Of a DNA stretch of 64,000 nt, positions 61,840-64,000 are shown piece after piece. Position numbers and translations under genes: made by a program. The notes under the pieces are model-generated. The model ran no database searches and was not told the DNA's origin. It saw nothing but the letters and a program-made list of their open reading frames with translations. This DNA is from an uncultured Brevibacillus sp. GTDB lineage: Bacteria > Bacillota > Bacilli > Brevibacillales > Brevibacillaceae. Position 1 is the first letter of the stretch, and every line of letters starts with the position of its first letter. The stretch is taken from the NCBI RefSeq assembly GCF_947502445.1, contig NZ_CANMZW010000019.1, forward strand, positions 45,718 through 109,717, read 5' to 3'.

Positions 61840-63333
61840 GTGAGAATCATGGAAGCTGTACTTGTGACGTTTAATGTGGTTATGTTGCTGTTGCTCGTTG
61901 TCGGGCAACAAAAGTCGCGACAGTTATTGTGGGGAGGATTAGCCGTCTCGACAACTCTTCTGGTTGTACAAGGCTGGGTTGAGGGATGGCGCTGGCCCCT
62001 AATCCCTGCTTATGCCTTGGCGCTAGCTCCTTTATTGGCGCTGATGTTAAATCATCGGCGCTGTGCCCCAGCCGGGCAAGGGGGCGTTAAAAGGCGCGGG
62101 GTACGCAGCATTGCCGCGTTGTTATCCGCCTTTTTCTATGGGACAGTAACCGTTGCTGCGGCTATGCTGTTCCCAGTGTTTGAATTTGATGAACCGACAG
62201 GCCCACATGGGATTGGCACGGTCGCTTATCACTGGATTGACCACACACGCGAAGAAACGTCTACTTTGGCGGCAGCTGGGGCCAAGCGGGAACTAAACGT
62301 AAGGATCTGGTATCCGTCCAGTAAAGACGCTAAGGGAACCCGGGCAACGTATGTGCCTGATTCCGAAGTGTTTACCGAGGCATTTCAGCAGGAGTCTGGT
62401 CTTCCGCGGTTATTTTTGACGAGCCTTGGACAAGCCCGTACGCATGCCGTTGAACATACAGAGTTGTCCGATGTGGAAGCGACGTATCCCGTAATTATTT
62501 TTTCACATGGATTCCGTGGATTCGAAAGCCAGAACATGTTCCAGGTAGAGCAGTTGGTGAGCCAAGGCTACATTGTGGTGGGAATCAATCATACTTACGA
62601 CAGTATGGCATCGATTTTTCCTGATGGGCGGATTGCGATGTTCGATTCGGTGAAAAATCCAGAATCCGAGATAGAGCCGCTTGAAAAAACGGATAGGATG
62701 AATGAGGTTTGGGTGAATGATGTTCAGTTTGTGCTCGATCAACTTGAACAGCTCGCTACCGCTGACCAGGATCAGCGGTTTACGGGACGAATGGACATGA
62801 TGCGGCTTGGCATGTTCGGACACTCGTTCGGCGGGGCAACTACTGTTCAGATATTGCTAAGTGATCCGCGGGTTCAGGCTGGTATCAATATGGATGGAGC
62901 CATTTACGGTGAACGCCGCATTCCGGCGACCGGCATAAACAAACCATTTCTGATGATCAGTGCGAATGAAGAGGACGAGTTGGCGGGCTCAATCGCCACA
63001 AGTGATGATCAGCAAATCGCTTTGGACCTGACCCGTAGCAAAGTTAACAATCAAGAGTTACAAGAACAAGAGTTACATGCTCGGCTTGCACCGGTAAAGA
63101 ATGGTGGAAATTACTGGCTGAAGCTGCCCAACACGACTCATATGAGCTTCTCCGATTTCTTTTTGATAACTCCAATTATTGAGTGGATGCAAGGGGTGGA
63201 CGCACGTGGGACACATCGTCTCGTTAACGAGTTTACGCTTGATTTCTTCAATCATTATCTGAAAGGGCAGCCTTTGCAGATATTGAACAATGCGGTTGGC
63301 ACGCATGATGATTATATTCTGGAAAAGGGCTAA
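61840..63333 (+). CDS. Membrane-anchored alpha/beta hydrolase, PAF-acetylhydrolase type
   Basis: GTG 61840 lies 10 nt after GAGGAGG; 497 residues. The first 120 residues carry about three membrane helices (VLVTFNVVMLLLLVV, PAYALALAPLLALML, ALLSAFFYGTVTVAAAML). The rest is a hydrolase: RELNVRIWYPSS, VIIFSHGFRGFESQNMF, nucleophile GHSFGGAT near 327, NMDGAIYG and the late His in TTHMSFSDF. This is the isoform-II PAF-acetylhydrolase group; the catalytic domain probably faces outward. It shares layout with the soluble hydrolase at 41.8 kb. Confidence 0.85.
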   Translation: MRIMEAVLVTFNVVMLLLLVVGQQKSRQLLWGGLAVSTTLLVVQGWVEGWRWPLIPAYALALAPLLALMLNHRRCAPAGQGGVKRRGVRSIAALLSAFFYGTVTVAAAMLFPVFEFDEPTGPHGIGTVAYHWIDHTREETSTLAAAGAKRELNVRIWYPSSKDAKGTRATYVPDSEVFTEAFQQESGLPRLFLTSLGQARTHAVEHTELSDVEATYPVIIFSHGFRGFESQNMFQVEQLVSQGYIVVGINHTYDSMASIFPDGRIAMFDSVKNPESEIEPLEKTDRMNEVWVNDVQFVLDQLEQLATADQDQRFTGRMDMMRLGMFGHSFGGATTVQILLSDPRVQAGINMDGAIYGERRIPATGINKPFLMISANEEDELAGSIATSDDQQIALDLTRSKVNNQELQEQELHARLAPVKNGGNYWLKLPNTTHMSFSDFFLITPIIEWMQGVDARGTHRLVNEFTLDFFNHYLKGQPLQILNNAVGTHDDYILEKG

Positions 63334-63872
63334 TTCTTATACCCGGTGTGAACGCCGCCAGAATAACATACGGGAGCTGGAGGGAGGGGGATTAGGGGCA
63401 TCTGCTATAGCCTTTGTTTACGTCCTGGGCCATATCTCGGTCATCCGGTGCAGTGACGCATATGCAAGTAAACTAAATGATAATTAAAGCAAATAATTTG
63501 ATTTAATTTCACAAACAATAACTAACTATTCAGAAGCTCTGTGAAGATAATTCAAAGAAACTTTCTATTGGATGGAGATATCAAAACATCTGGTCATGCA
63601 ATTCTTCTCGCCAAGTGAGTAAGGTTAATATGAAGGTAGTAAAAATGACTCCCCGCAAATTAATAAAGTCCTTGGATAAAACAAATAGTAGCTGAAATCA
63701 GTATGATTATGTTGCAGGTTTATCCAAGTATCCGATACTCCATTTGTTGGGATTTTATAAAGAAAAACAAGTATAGTAATCGTATTTCAAATAAGGAGCG
63801 TGAATAGTATGCGGAAAAATACTATGACCATAGAAAAGGAGACTACTATGACGAAGAAAAGGACGATAACAA
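63334..63872 (+). other. Gene-free stretch before the Tet(M)-like start
   Basis: No intact gene is seen. A frame from about 63805 to 63875 encodes the acidic, Tyr-rich tail YYDHRKGDYYDEEKDDNN, ending right at the TTG of the next frame. It may be the tail of a lost gene or a leader. Confidence 0.3.
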
Positions 63873-63923
63873 TTGAAAAAAATAAATATAGGAATTCTTG
63901 CGCATGTAGACGCAGGAAAAACG
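63873..63923 (+). pseudogene. First codons of a Tet(M)-like ribosomal protection protein
   Basis: TTG 63873 begins MKKINIGILAHVDAGKT, the exact style of the N-terminus and P-loop (G1 box) of ribosome-protection tetracycline resistance GTPases (Tet(M) family). Homology stops after GKT at 63923; the expected TTLTE does not follow. Something foreign has cut the gene. It could also be another translational GTPase of that family. Confidence 0.65.
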
Positions 63924-64000
63924 AGGAGTCTGTCAAGAAATTTGTGTAACCTTGTAAAACCGAATCTAGCAACTCGTAGTTACCATGGCTTGACTTGGAG
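63924..64000 (+). mobile_element. Likely end of an insertion sequence
   Basis: AGGAGTCTGTCAAGAAATTT, followed by GTGTAACC, begins exactly where the GTPase homology breaks. It resembles, from memory, IS256-type terminal inverted repeats (GAGNCTGTCAA...TGTGTAA). The window ends before a transposase, so this is an inference from the abrupt break and the end-like sequence. Confidence 0.4.

Noticed and set aside
63787..63972. Minus-strand hydrophobic ORF at the right end
   Set aside because: It is the complement of a purine-rich stretch covering the Tet(M)-like start and has no ribosome binding site.
1..64000. CRISPR arrays, tRNA or rRNA genes
   Set aside because: No regularly spaced repeats, cloverleaf-like segments or conserved rRNA strings were seen on reading both strands.

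Overview
The window reads as chromosomal DNA of an aerobic, spore-forming Gram-positive bacterium of the Bacillales, most probably Brevibacillus or a close Paenibacillaceae relative. This is inferred from strong AGGAGG-type ribosome binding sites with many GTG and TTG starts, lipoprotein signal peptides, a lysine riboswitch before dapA, a sigma-54 promoter, a decayed sporulation diadenylate cyclase (cdaS), several MerR regulators with 19-bp-spacer promoters, and a gene content rich in peptide catabolism. No rRNA or tRNA gene and no CRISPR array was seen.

Positions 1-3500 hold the end of a small HTH protein gene, a stand-alone divergent paralogue of ribosomal protein L4 preceded by a 33-codon ORF, a DinB-like gene, and a lysine riboswitch with dapA. 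Positions 3.5-20.9 kb are largely a gene graveyard. Several genes keep both ends but have lost their middle (cytosine deaminase-like amidohydrolase, peptide-binding lipoprotein, NCS1 permease, lactate monooxygenase, a YfcC-like carrier). Others are frameshifted (RibD-C reductase, alpha/beta hydrolase, GAF-LuxR regulator) or cut (cdaS, a PAS regulator, a YtcJ-like amidohydrolase). A MerR gene carries a micro-inversion. Intact genes among the debris are an SDR and an M20 peptidase behind a sigma-54 promoter, two lipoproteins, a DUF4288 pair and a large HTH regulator.

Positions 20.9-40.2 kb form a peptide and cell-wall-peptide utilisation region: an AbgB-like M20 amidohydrolase and a dipeptide epimerase in a 4-nt-overlap operon, two serine hydrolases, three oligopeptide-binding lipoproteins, an M29 aminopeptidase, one complete dppBCDF transporter, and two further MerR paralogues. 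Two of these genes have near-identical MerR-type promoters and probably form a small regulon. A TolC-family protein and an alpha/beta hydrolase follow.

Positions 43.1-53.5 kb hold a LysR regulator divergent from an M20 peptidase, an AbgT-family transporter and a complete malonate decarboxylase operon (mdcA, B, C, fused DE, G, H). Together they suggest uptake and hydrolysis of a malonyl conjugate followed by malonate decarboxylation. Positions 53.7-60.3 kb hold an agmatine catabolic cluster (aguA, aguB, aguB, merR, aguA, GPH-type transporter) with two matching MerR-type promoters. The window ends with a membrane-anchored PAF-acetylhydrolase-like hydrolase and the first codons of a Tet(M)-like ribosome-protection gene, broken right after its P-loop by what looks like the end of a mobile element.
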